DNA of 39,543 bases from Candidatus Magasanikbacteria bacterium RIFOXYD1_FULL_40_23. Lineage in GTDB: Bacteria > Patescibacteriota > Patescibacteriia > Magasanikbacterales > GWA2-37-8. Below, piece after piece: positions 19,277-28,439 of the stretch; the first letter of the stretch is position 1; each line of letters begins with the position of its first letter. The position numbers were made by a program, and so were the translations under genes. The stretch covers positions 221,449 to 260,991 of the forward strand of contig MFRA01000001.1 of NCBI GenBank assembly GCA_001783215.1. The letters are read 5' to 3'. The notes beneath the pieces were generated by a model, which saw nothing but the letters and a program-made list of their open reading frames with translations, had not been told where the DNA came from and did no database searches.

Positions 19277-19312
19277 ATACTGGCCTATCTTTTGGTAGGC
19301 AGGAGGAAATTC

Positions 19313-19648
19313 ATGGGTACCCGCACCAGAACTCGAACCATAGGCGCTGTCCAAGCCCTCATGGGTAGAGTGCTCCACCCGTGCGATGGCTGTCCCAACA
19401 CAGGGCGTTCTCCGGAGTTCCACGAGGAATACCTCAAGCGCATCACCAAACTCTTCGTGGTCTTTTTCCAAGAAACAGGAATCGACTTGGCCGGAGAAGT
19501 AACTGCGCGCTTGGATATGCCGCTTGGCAAACGAAGCAACCGGCTCTACTGGCATCTAAAGTTTTGGCTAGCGAGCCAGATGCCTGCAGGCTCAAAAGAG
19601 AGAGCCTACTTCACCGAGGTAGACATACAAGAAAAACCGAAAGACTAG
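19313..19648 (+). CDS. Hypothetical protein
   Basis: Good promoter and SD; CDGC motif; GC-richer codons than neighbours. The track's ORF starts earlier (19157) within the tRNA terminator. Confidence 0.65.
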   Translation: MGTRTRTRTIGAVQALMGRVLHPCDGCPNTGRSPEFHEEYLKRITKLFVVFFQETGIDLAGEVTARLDMPLGKRSNRLYWHLKFWLASQMPAGSKERAYFTEVDIQEKPKD

Positions 19649-19860
19649 CTCATTCAAACAATCCTCCGAAAGGAAAAATAAAAAAACACGCACCCCTGCT
19701 TCACGTAGGTGGTGCAACAAAAAATCACTCGCACCCCTACTCAAGATCCTCTATATCTAGAAGACTTAAGCGGAGGAGACAAAAGACGAGTGATTTTTTG
19801 ATTCAACAGAATTGATTCAGCGGAATCATGTCGCGTAACGTCCATTGAAGCCCGGCGCTG

Positions 19861-20616
19861 TTAAAACAATTTACATTCTAAAAACAAAAACAAAGGAAAT
19901 TCTTTTCTAGCCTTATCTTCGGCCGCAAAACGCGGACCTTTTGTGGGTTCACGATGAGAAATCCACTCTTCACATTTAGCTACACCGAAACCATTTTTTC
20001 GAAACATTTTAAAATACCACTGTAAAGATCTATGAAAAGAAATAGTTTTTTCTGAATTTCTTTTTCCAGGATTCATATCTATTTCTATTTTTGATTCGGA
20101 CAAATATTCATCCATACGACGATACTGCGCCCATTCTTTTTCGTCCCAGCCCCAACTAGATACTTTGGGCGCACGAAATGCCGGATGGTTCAAAACCAAA
20201 AATAAACTTCCTTTTTCTTTTAGCGCTCTTGCGCATTCTTTTAAAACTTCATCTACGTTTTGTATATTTTGCAAAGCCAGTACAACCAAAATAGAATCTA
20301 CCGACTTATCTGCACAAAATTGTATGTTATCGGCCGGAGAAACATAGTACTCAACACCAGGCGTTGCATGTTTTTTTGCTAGACTAATCAATTCCGAAGA
20401 GATGTCGGAAGCAATTACTTTTGCACCACTTTTGGCCATTACTCTAGAAAAAAATCCTTGTCCGCAAGCCAAATCCAAAACCACTTGGTTTTTATCCAAA
20501 TTCATAGAACGCATTAGATTTGGCAAAATAACCCTGCTTTGGAATGAGTCATCGTCCTTTTCCAGCATGCTATCGTACCAACTGGCTACCTTTCCCCAAG
20601 AAGTGGATTTTTTCAT
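19861..20616 (-). CDS. Class I SAM-dependent methyltransferase
   Basis: VVLDLACGQGFFSRVMAKSGAKVIASDIS; VDSILVVLALQNIQNVDEVLKE. Confidence 0.88.
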   Translation of the reverse strand: MKKSTSWGKVASWYDSMLEKDDDSFQSRVILPNLMRSMNLDKNQVVLDLACGQGFFSRVMAKSGAKVIASDISSELISLAKKHATPGVEYYVSPADNIQFCADKSVDSILVVLALQNIQNVDEVLKECARALKEKGSLFLVLNHPAFRAPKVSSWGWDEKEWAQYRRMDEYLSESKIEIDMNPGKRNSEKTISFHRSLQWYFKMFRKNGFGVAKCEEWISHREPTKGPRFAAEDKARKEFPLFLFLECKLF

Positions 20617-20700
20617 ACAACTGATAGTTTAGCGAAAATAAGCTCTGCGGTCAAACATTCCACCTTGCAAAAACACTCTAAATCTGATAATATTTCCGAT

Positions 20701-21552
20701 ATGTCAAACATCATAGACGGCAAAAAAATTGCAGCCAAAATAGAAAAAGAAACTGCCAAGGCTGTATCTGCCCTAAAAGCTAAAGGCATTACCCCAAAAT
20801 TGGCAGTTGTTTTAGTTGGCGACAACAAAGCCTCTCGCCTTTATATAAAAAGAAAAAAAGAAGCAGCCGAACGGGTCGGTATTAGTTTTGTTTTGCATGA
20901 ATTTTCCAAAAATATTTCCAAAGAAGATCTTGTTGGCGCTGTAAATAAAATCCAAAAAGACCGCGCACTAACCGGTCTTATTATCCAACTCCCCCTACCT
21001 GAACGCTTATATAAACCAGAAGTTCTAAATGCTATTAACCCAAACATAGACGTAGACTGTCTTACTGATGCCAACATCGGCAAACTGGTAATGAAAACAA
21101 ACCTAATCGAACCTCCAACTCCTTGGGCAGTAATAAAAACTTTAAAAGAAATAAAATTTAATCTGGTTGGAAAAAACGCAACTATCGTTGGCGCAGGCGC
21201 GCTGGTTGGCAAACCACTGGCCATAATGCTTGTAAACGAACTGGCTAGTGTTACCACCTGCAATAGCCATACTAAAAATTTAAAAAATAAATGCCTAGAA
21301 GCAGATGTAATTATCTCCGCTGTAGGCAAACAAAACTTGATTACCGCCGACATGGTAAAAAAAAGTACGGTAGTAATTGATACCGGCATTGTATATGTAG
21401 ACGGCAAAATGCACGGCGATGTTGATTTTATACCAGTTTCCAAAAAAGCTAGCTTCATTACCCCTACCCCGGGCGGCATTGGCCCACTTACAGTGGCCAA
21501 ACTTCTCCTAAACACGGTAACTTGCGCGAAAAAAATTAATAATGTAGTGTAA
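20701..21552 (+). CDS. folD: Bifunctional methylenetetrahydrofolate dehydrogenase/cyclohydrolase
   Basis: KLAVVLVGDNKASRLYIKRKKEAAERVGI, LIIQLPLPERLY, ATIVGAGALVGKPLA, TPTPGGIGPLTVAKLL. Confidence 0.96.
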   Translation: MSNIIDGKKIAAKIEKETAKAVSALKAKGITPKLAVVLVGDNKASRLYIKRKKEAAERVGISFVLHEFSKNISKEDLVGAVNKIQKDRALTGLIIQLPLPERLYKPEVLNAINPNIDVDCLTDANIGKLVMKTNLIEPPTPWAVIKTLKEIKFNLVGKNATIVGAGALVGKPLAIMLVNELASVTTCNSHTKNLKNKCLEADVIISAVGKQNLITADMVKKSTVVIDTGIVYVDGKMHGDVDFIPVSKKASFITPTPGGIGPLTVAKLLLNTVTCAKKINNVV

Positions 21553-21574
21553 ATACAAAGGGGGGTAAACGCCA

Positions 21575-21805
21575 ATGGCAAAAAGCGCCGTAAGTTTTTA
21601 TTTGCTTTGCAATGATTTCTTCAATCCTAATGGAGGAAAGTGCAACGGTGAACTAGTTGATGTTGGCCCAGAAAACGGAGGGAAATACGTTACTCGCCTA
21701 AAATGCCGCAGATGTGGTCGTATTATCTATATCGAAATAACTGACTTGCACAGAAAGCTCGAAGATGCGAAGCGTAGAGCTTTCCAGGATAGTACTAGAG
21801 ACTAA
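21575..21805 (+). CDS. Small putative zinc-ribbon protein
   Basis: C...C...LKCRRCGRIIYI pattern; AAAGGGGGG-type SD upstream. Confidence 0.6.
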   Translation: MAKSAVSFYLLCNDFFNPNGGKCNGELVDVGPENGGKYVTRLKCRRCGRIIYIEITDLHRKLEDAKRRAFQDSTRD

Positions 21806-21934
21806 AATGCTTGCACAACAGACTATACTCATGCCAAGCAAATGGGCGGAACAAAGGGTTTGTCGGTAATTTCCCAAAAAACCGTCCAATTTAAATTCAA
21901 AATCTTTATTCACAAACCATATACACAACCAAAT

Positions 21935-21963
21935 TTGACACCAAAATATACAAATGTTAGGAT
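21935..21963 (+). promoter_or_regulatory. Promoter of the cobalamin-riboswitch transcript
   Basis: TTGACA-17 nt-TAGGAT. Confidence 0.65.
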
Positions 21964-22044
21964 GAATTTATCACCGCCAAAAGCGGGATCCTCGATTTTG
22001 TAATGAAGCCAGGAAGCTTCAACAAAATCGGGACAATTTAATTA

Positions 22045-22133
22045 TATATCTGTGGAAGTGAGGTTTGATTCCTCCACTGTGCCGCAACGGTAAACCCATG
22101 CAATTGGCTTGGGAAGTCCGATCTTCAGATATA
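22045..22133 (+). promoter_or_regulatory. Cobalamin riboswitch aptamer
   Basis: Closing stem TATATCTG/CAGATATA; core GGAAGTGAGGTTTGATTCCTCCACTGTGCCGCAACGGTAAA and B12-box-like AAGTCCGATCTTCAGATA. Confidence 0.85.
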
Positions 22134-22308
22134 GGCCCTATAAACATAGGGTTCGTCCCGAGCAGGAGATAAAATATTTTATTTTTGAATCTTTTCCGCT
22201 CGGTAAAGATTTTTTTGTTGTTAGCGACGAGATTTTCTATTAAGAAAATCCGTCTGGCTAACAATCTTGCCGAAGCCGTAGCGAAGGCGGATACTAATAA
22301 ATTTAATA

Positions 22309-22874
22309 TGAACAAACATCTACACCGCATTTTAATTATACTTATTTTTATATCTGTTTCGGCGGCGGCTTACTTATTTTCTACACCAAAAAACAATACA
22401 ACCCCACTCCTGATAAATACTTCTACCACCCCTCAAGTAAAAATAGAAGAATTAAAACCGGCAACATTGGAAGAAAATAAGGCTAAAAAAACCGAGGATT
22501 CTGTACCTACCACTCCCACGACGCTTAGCGTCGTAACAGGCACGCTCAGCGTGCCACCCACTTCCACAACTCCCACAGAAACTATACCGGTTAAATTTAA
22601 AATCACAGACAAAGAATACGAAATAAATATAAAACCGGGCGCATCTGCTTACGAAGCCATGGACACCCTGAGGAAATCAAATCAAATATCATTTTCTACA
22701 AAAGTTTTCTCTGGATTAGGACAATTTGTTGAAGAAGTAGATGGAATAAAAAATTCCCCCTCTACTGGATTCTACTGGACATTCTATATAAATAATCAGG
22801 AAGCCAAGGTAGGAATTTCAAACTACACTATAAAACCTAATGATTTAATTACTTGGAAGTACGAGAATAAATAA
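22309..22874 (+). CDS. Membrane-anchored DUF4430 (transcobalamin beta-domain-like) protein
   Basis: N-terminal TM, Thr/Pro linker, then FKITDKEYEINIKPGASAYEAMDTLRKSNQISFSTKVFSGLGQFVEEVDGIKNSPSTGFYWTFYINNQEAKVGISNYTIKPNDLITWKYE. Confidence 0.88.
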
Positions 22875-22881
22875 ATATTAT

Positions 22882-25092
22882 ATGTTAAAAAATAAACTAA
22901 ACGGATTAAAATATTTGGTAATTTTAGGAGCGCTATTGTGGTTTTTGCCTGCTCTGGCAGATGAAACAGCTAGTTCCACTCCAGACACAGTTACATCTAC
23001 TCCAGAAATTGTAACTTCTACCCCAGATATGGCAACTTCCACAGTTGAAATTACATCCTCTACTCCGCCCAGTGACGAATCGACCAGCACAACAACTGAA
23101 TCTAATATTGAACTGGCTACTACATCCATAAATTTAACAGTGGCCACAAGCCAAGAAACATTTTCTTTCCCTAACTTACTAGTTACTGAGTGTCCAGAAA
23201 CAAACGATAGCCCAACTACAACGCTAAATGCACGTTGTGCTTTATTACAGTCGGGATTATCTACAACCTGGTCTGCTTATGGAAATATGTTATTTTTAGA
23301 CTCTGTTAATTCTTATATTAACGATTGGGCTGCTAGCACATTTTGGAACTGGTTTTTTAATTTAGAATACGGACAAACAGCTCTAAACCAGTTTTCTCTG
23401 ACCACAACTCCAAATACAAACCAGGATATTTTGCTTACATACGACCTTGCTCCATTAAAAATTAACGCTTCCTCTACTCTTGAAATAGGAACAACCACAA
23501 CTGTTAGCATAGAAGAATTTAATTTTATTCAAGCTGCCTGGAAGCCAGCTACTAGCAGCACTATATATATAAACAGCTCTTCATTCTCTAATGAAACTGG
23601 GACGTACTATCTTTTTGTATCTTCAACTGAACCAATTATTATACTTGGAACTAAACCAGGATTTATTACTACTGAACCTATTACCCTAGTCCCGACTACA
23701 ACACCCGTATCTACATCTACCACCGAACAACCATCAAACAGCGGTGGAGGCTCCGGAACTGCACCAGCCATACGCACAACAGAAATAAATAATGCTGTGC
23801 AAAAAATATTAAACTTCTTAAAATCCAAGCAACTAAATGACGGCTCTATTGTTGATTTACAAATGTCCGACTGGACAGCGATGGCGTTTGGCGCCAACGG
23901 TACCTATGCCCAAGACGTACGAACCTCCACATTCTCTCTTTATGATTATCTAAAAGTTACAATCGTTACCTCTACCACCGATACATTAAATAAATGTACC
24001 GAATACTCACGACATATATTAGGACTTCTATCTAGCGGATTTAGCAAAACAAATACACAAATAATTGATCTAAAAAATAAAATTAAAACTGAATGTTTAA
24101 ATAACGGAACAGTTGGCCAAGCTGGCATAAACGACGATATATTTATTCTAATGGCGCTACTTGCCACAAACGAAAGTACCAATAGCGAAATTGTACAAAC
24201 ATCTGTAAATGCTATTAAAACAGACCAACAAGAAAGCGGTGCGTTTACTTGGAATGGTTGGGTAGGACAAGATGCAACTGGCGCAGCTATAAACGCGTTA
24301 AAATATGCTTCTACTTTTGGAATTATTGTAGACGACTTAATATTCCAAAAAGCAAAAAGCTACCTTCACAGCACTCAACTTACCGATGGTGGTTGGGGCT
24401 TTGATACAACTTCTGACCCTAACCTTACCAGTTGGGCTATGTACGGTATAAACGCCCTTGGAGAAGGTCAAACACAATGGACAACCTCTGGCAACCAAAA
24501 CCCTTGGACGGCTTTGGTAAGCAAGTTAGACAATGCTGGCCATTACACAAGCCCTTGGAGTGCCGATGGAATTGACTGGTTTGCCACCAAACACGCCGTA
24601 CCAGCCCTCTTGAGTAAATCATGGCCAATTATACTTGCACCCATTACACAGCCCTCTTCTGGCGGTTCTGGAGGCTCAGGCGTTACTCTATCGACTTCCA
24701 CTGAGGTTGTTAGTATAATAACTACCACGACGCTTAGCGTCGTAACCGGCACGCTAAGCGTGCCACCAATTTCTACAAGTACTAATATAGAAAATGAAAA
24801 TGCCGGTCAAATACTAGGAATGCGGATAGAAAACGAGGAACCACAAATAAAAATAACAGGAGAAAAAATTGTAAAACCAAAAGCAGCAATCAAAATAGCG
24901 ACAAATTTAGAACCCACCACCACTTTATCTACGAATGATAACCAAAAAACAGATGAAAAAACAGAACTAAAACAAGAAAAAAATAGCACCGACTCCCCTG
25001 CCAGAGAAATGATAAAAAAACTTTTGGCCATCTGTCTTATGTCTGCCAGCGCAATAGCAATATATCTAGGATTTAAATCTATTACAAAATAA
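22882..25092 (+). CDS. Surface protein with an N-terminal beta-type domain, an alpha/alpha-barrel (intrinsic-factor / prenyltransferase-like) domain and a C-terminal TM anchor
   Basis: Signal peptide; WNWFFNLEYGQTALNQF...; barrel repeats QQESGAFTWNGWVGQDATGAAINALKY and TQLTDGGWGFDTTSDPNLTSWAMYGINAL; C-terminal hydrophobic anchor. Confidence 0.82.
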   Translation: MLKNKLNGLKYLVILGALLWFLPALADETASSTPDTVTSTPEIVTSTPDMATSTVEITSSTPPSDESTSTTTESNIELATTSINLTVATSQETFSFPNLLVTECPETNDSPTTTLNARCALLQSGLSTTWSAYGNMLFLDSVNSYINDWAASTFWNWFFNLEYGQTALNQFSLTTTPNTNQDILLTYDLAPLKINASSTLEIGTTTTVSIEEFNFIQAAWKPATSSTIYINSSSFSNETGTYYLFVSSTEPIIILGTKPGFITTEPITLVPTTTPVSTSTTEQPSNSGGGSGTAPAIRTTEINNAVQKILNFLKSKQLNDGSIVDLQMSDWTAMAFGANGTYAQDVRTSTFSLYDYLKVTIVTSTTDTLNKCTEYSRHILGLLSSGFSKTNTQIIDLKNKIKTECLNNGTVGQAGINDDIFILMALLATNESTNSEIVQTSVNAIKTDQQESGAFTWNGWVGQDATGAAINALKYASTFGIIVDDLIFQKAKSYLHSTQLTDGGWGFDTTSDPNLTSWAMYGINALGEGQTQWTTSGNQNPWTALVSKLDNAGHYTSPWSADGIDWFATKHAVPALLSKSWPIILAPITQPSSGGSGGSGVTLSTSTEVVSIITTTTLSVVTGTLSVPPISTSTNIENENAGQILGMRIENEEPQIKITGEKIVKPKAAIKIATNLEPTTTLSTNDNQKTDEKTELKQEKNSTDSPAREMIKKLLAICLMSASAIAIYLGFKSITK

Positions 25093-25118
25093 TAGTTAAC
25101 TAATACTTTGAAACACAT

Positions 25119-25655
25119 ATGCAAAAATATATTCCCGCTTTCCTTCTTATCATTTTAGGTGTATCCACACGCCTTCTTCCGCACCCAGCCAACTTTGCCC
25201 CTATCGCAGCCATCGCCTTATTTGCCGGCATTTATTTACCAAAAAAATTCGCAATCATACTACCACTAGTAGCTATGCTTGTAAGTGATTTCTTGCTTGG
25301 ATTTTATCTTTGGCCGGTTATGGTATCGGTTTATTTATCCTTTGTAATTACCGGGTTTATAGGTCTTGGTATTCAAAAACAAAAAAAAGCTAGCACCATC
25401 CTTGGTGGCACGCTTCTAGCCAGCATTTTATTCTTTATCATTACCAACGGTGCAGTCTGGGCTTTTGGAACTATGTACACCCATAATTTAAATGGCCTAT
25501 TACAAAGTTACCTAATGGCCTTGCCCTTCTTCAAAAATACTTTACTAGGCGATCTGTTCTACACCGGCATATTGGTTGGAAGCATGGAAGTAATTCAAAA
25601 TTATACCCTAAACAAAAACCTCGTCTCCAAACTAGAAGCACCAATAACTAAATAA
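25119..25655 (+). CDS. ECF-S-component-like integral membrane protein (DUF6580-type), putative cobalamin transporter subunit
   Basis: Multi-TM; STRLLPHPANFAPIAAIALFAGIYLPKKFAIILPLVAMLVSDFLLGFY; last gene of the riboswitch operon. Confidence 0.7.
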   Translation: MQKYIPAFLLIILGVSTRLLPHPANFAPIAAIALFAGIYLPKKFAIILPLVAMLVSDFLLGFYLWPVMVSVYLSFVITGFIGLGIQKQKKASTILGGTLLASILFFIITNGAVWAFGTMYTHNLNGLLQSYLMALPFFKNTLLGDLFYTGILVGSMEVIQNYTLNKNLVSKLEAPITK

Positions 25656-25659
25656 TAAA

Positions 25660-27072
25660 CTACGCATAAGGAAGCTCTGCTGGTGGCTCTTCTACCGGCT
25701 CTTCGGCTACTTGCACAGCTTGAACTTTTCTCTTTAGAGGACTTTCGATTAATTCTTCTATAGGTAAATTGATAGGGGGTTCGGCTCTCTTGCCGCCAGT
25801 CTTTTGTAATAGCGGAGTCTTTACAAGTGGCAATGGGAAGTGCCACAAAGTAGCCAGCTCTTGTATGTTTAAAATATAAGGGCTTTTACCCATCTTCATT
25901 TTACGTTTTTTATATGCCTTAACAAACTTTCTTTTTAACTCGGCTATCTGGTAATTTTTGAAGGCATAGTGTGCGCTGGTCGCCATAGATGGCACTATAG
26001 CATTGCGACCACTATAATTGAACTGATTTAAAGAACCAATAAAACCATCCAAACAGCGCCCTGGGTTGAAGAACTCCTTTGGCGCCGCATACAAAATTCT
26101 AGCCTTGGTTTTGAAACCAATTTTGGAAATTTTTTCTTCTATGGCGCTAATTGTATCTTTTACACCAGGAGTTAAATCCGAAATTTTACCAGGTGGTTTT
26201 TCTACACTATGAGAATCCCCCGGCGGTGATAACGGATTACCTTGTACAGCATTAAGCAAATCTCCTGCCAAAGTACTTAAAAAGCTTGAAAAAAAGTTTG
26301 AACCATGGGATGCTTTTTTATTTTCTATAATACTTTTAATCAAATCTATACCCTTCTTTTTCCAACTATCGGCTGCAGGTTCAATAATAATCTGGAACCA
26401 AAGATTTTCTCCCGGACCAATGCGGGTAAAGTTTTCTAATATAGAGGCCATCGGATCGTTGAAATTAAAATCTGTAGTAACGCTATGTTCAAATTCAGAA
26501 TACGTACGAATTGGATAAGGGTCTGCAGCTGCCAAACCAAATTCTACCCCAAACATATTGTGGGTATCATTTGGATATTTGTCGGGTATTAGATGAACAT
26601 AATCCTCTACCTCAGTAATTTCGGCCATCGGATACTGGGCGTAGATAGCAGCTTCTACCAAATCACGATGTGCATTTTCGGTATAAATTAAAAACTGAAT
26701 ATATCCTTCTAGACTAATTATTTCTAAACTAAACCATTTTTGCTTAACACCTTGCCAATATTTTTCACCAAAATTTGGCTCATATAAAGCCCCGCTAAGA
26801 TGGGCAAAAATCTGCTCTACTGCTTTTGGGCTTTGTATAGTATCTGGCGGAACGTCTACCGCGAGCACCACCCATTGCCAATTTTCTTTGTATTGGTCCT
26901 CTTTTATTTCAAGCCAAAAATAAGCGCCTACAAAAAATACCAACAGAGACAGAGCAACCCATCCGATTATAGCAAAAATAACCTGCACCAATTGTGGGAA
27001 AGGCAACTTCAAAATATCTACCCAAAAAGCAAAGTCAACTACTAAACCAAATGGTAATTCTGCTGCTCCCAT
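25660..27072 (-). CDS. ATPase-less paralog of the N-terminal domain of the VirD4/TraG-like protein at 13841
   Basis: Shared segments: AIYAQYPMAEITEVEDY vs QIHAQYPHAEITEEPDY; LNIQELATLWHFPLPLVKTP vs FNTEEITSFWHMPIPSTETP; no Walker A. Confidence 0.8.
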   Translation of the reverse strand: MGAAELPFGLVVDFAFWVDILKLPFPQLVQVIFAIIGWVALSLLVFFVGAYFWLEIKEDQYKENWQWVVLAVDVPPDTIQSPKAVEQIFAHLSGALYEPNFGEKYWQGVKQKWFSLEIISLEGYIQFLIYTENAHRDLVEAAIYAQYPMAEITEVEDYVHLIPDKYPNDTHNMFGVEFGLAAADPYPIRTYSEFEHSVTTDFNFNDPMASILENFTRIGPGENLWFQIIIEPAADSWKKKGIDLIKSIIENKKASHGSNFFSSFLSTLAGDLLNAVQGNPLSPPGDSHSVEKPPGKISDLTPGVKDTISAIEEKISKIGFKTKARILYAAPKEFFNPGRCLDGFIGSLNQFNYSGRNAIVPSMATSAHYAFKNYQIAELKRKFVKAYKKRKMKMGKSPYILNIQELATLWHFPLPLVKTPLLQKTGGKRAEPPINLPIEELIESPLKRKVQAVQVAEEPVEEPPAELPYA

Positions 27073-27074
27073 AC

Positions 27075-27236
27075 CTACTTCTTAAGAATAGAAAATATAC
27101 CGCCGTAAACGATAAACATGCCAAAAATAGTCCACCACCAACCATATTGGCTAGATACCCATCCGCTATAATAGGCCATAGCACAAATAAGTGTGGCGCA
27201 AATTGCCACCAGATGACGAACAAAATTATCGGACAT
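27075..27236 (-). CDS. Small membrane protein (53 aa)
   Basis: Manual translation MSDNFVRHLVAICATLICAMAYYSGWVSSQYGWWWTIFGMFIVYGGIFSILKK*; two hydrophobic segments; ends 2 nt before the 27072 start. Below the track's length cutoff. Confidence 0.6.
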   Translation of the reverse strand: MSDNFVRHLVAICATLICAMAYYSGWVSSQYGWWWTIFGMFIVYGGIFSILKK

Positions 27237-27458
27237 ATTAATTAAGAATTATGAATAATAAAAAGCTTTATAATTCTAAAGTATTATATGGGCTAAAGCC
27301 ACATATAGGGACTAAAGCCCATATAATTACGTCAGGTCTCATATAAAAGTAAACTTTTATAATTCAACCTTAGTAATTATAACGTCCCTCGCTCGATGCT
27401 ATATTAAAAATAATATTTCATTCTCGCTCAGTTCCATTATACCATAACCCCCTACCTA

Positions 27459-27496
27459 AACCAAAAACCCCCGACAAAGTCGAGGGTTTTGGTTTA
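27459..27496 (-). terminator. secDF terminator
   Basis: Minus strand: AAAACCCTCGACtttGTCGGGGGTTTTTGG. Confidence 0.75.
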
Positions 27497-27508
27497 AGAA
27501 TGTGAATA

Positions 27509-28417
27509 CTATGCTCTGCGCTCCTGCCATTTGTATACAAATACAAGCAGCGGACTAGCAATAAATATAGAGGAATAAGCGCCGCTAGCAATACCAATAA
27601 GCAAAGCCAAAGCGAAATAGTGGATACTAAAGCCTCCGATAAAAAACAAAGCGAACAAAGGCAACATGGTTTTGAAGGTGGTATTTATAGAACGCATCAG
27701 AGTTTGGTTTAAACCCATATTTACCACTTCGTCAAAATTATCAGCACTGTGTCTGAGCAAATTTTCACGGATACGGTCGTAAACCACAATGGTATCGTTT
27801 ACTGAATAACCAAGCACTGTCAGAATTGCCACCACAAAAGCTATATCTACTTCTACTCCATAGAATCTTCCCAACACAGAAAACACACCCATTACCAACA
27901 AAACATCATGGAAAAGGGCTACTATGGCCAACGCACCGTATTTCCAGCTTGCAACTGGTCTAGAAACTTTTCTAAAGGCATAAGCCACATATCCGATGAT
28001 ACCCAAATTTACAAGTATGATTGCCAAGAGAGATCTGGATTTTAATTGTTTACTAATAGCCGGACCAATGGTTTCGAATCTGTCTTCATGCACCAAAACA
28101 CCACTAGGGGCTAGCTTATTTGCCATTTCTTTAAGCACAAATTGGTGCTCTTCTTCCGAAAGAAATTCGGATCTGATAATAACGCCATTTTCTCCTGTTT
28201 TTTGAAAAAAAGTATTTTTCAAATCTATATTATCAAATATTTTTTTAAGCTCTTCGTTGTCTGGTCTGGTGTTAAATGTAACCTCTAACAGAGACCCGCT
28301 AGTGAAATCTATGCCTGGCTTTAATCCCCACATGAACAAGAAAGCTAAACAAGCTACGGTCACAATGGCGCTAAACACTATCAAGACTTTGGAATATTTA
28401 ATGAATGGAATTATCAT
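27509..28417 (-). CDS. secF: Protein translocase subunit SecF
   Basis: GLKPGIDFTSGSLLEV; GYSVNDTIVVYDRIREN; RSINTTFKTMLPLFALFFIGG. Confidence 0.96.
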   Translation of the reverse strand: MIIPFIKYSKVLIVFSAIVTVACLAFLFMWGLKPGIDFTSGSLLEVTFNTRPDNEELKKIFDNIDLKNTFFQKTGENGVIIRSEFLSEEEHQFVLKEMANKLAPSGVLVHEDRFETIGPAISKQLKSRSLLAIILVNLGIIGYVAYAFRKVSRPVASWKYGALAIVALFHDVLLVMGVFSVLGRFYGVEVDIAFVVAILTVLGYSVNDTIVVYDRIRENLLRHSADNFDEVVNMGLNQTLMRSINTTFKTMLPLFALFFIGGFSIHYFALALLIGIASGAYSSIFIASPLLVFVYKWQERRA

Positions 28418-28439
28418 AGTAAGCTCTATAATTTTATTT

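Noticed and set aside
20841-21581. 246-aa minus-strand ORF antisense to folD
   Set aside because: Opposite-strand shadow of a confidently identified folD; no recognisable domain.
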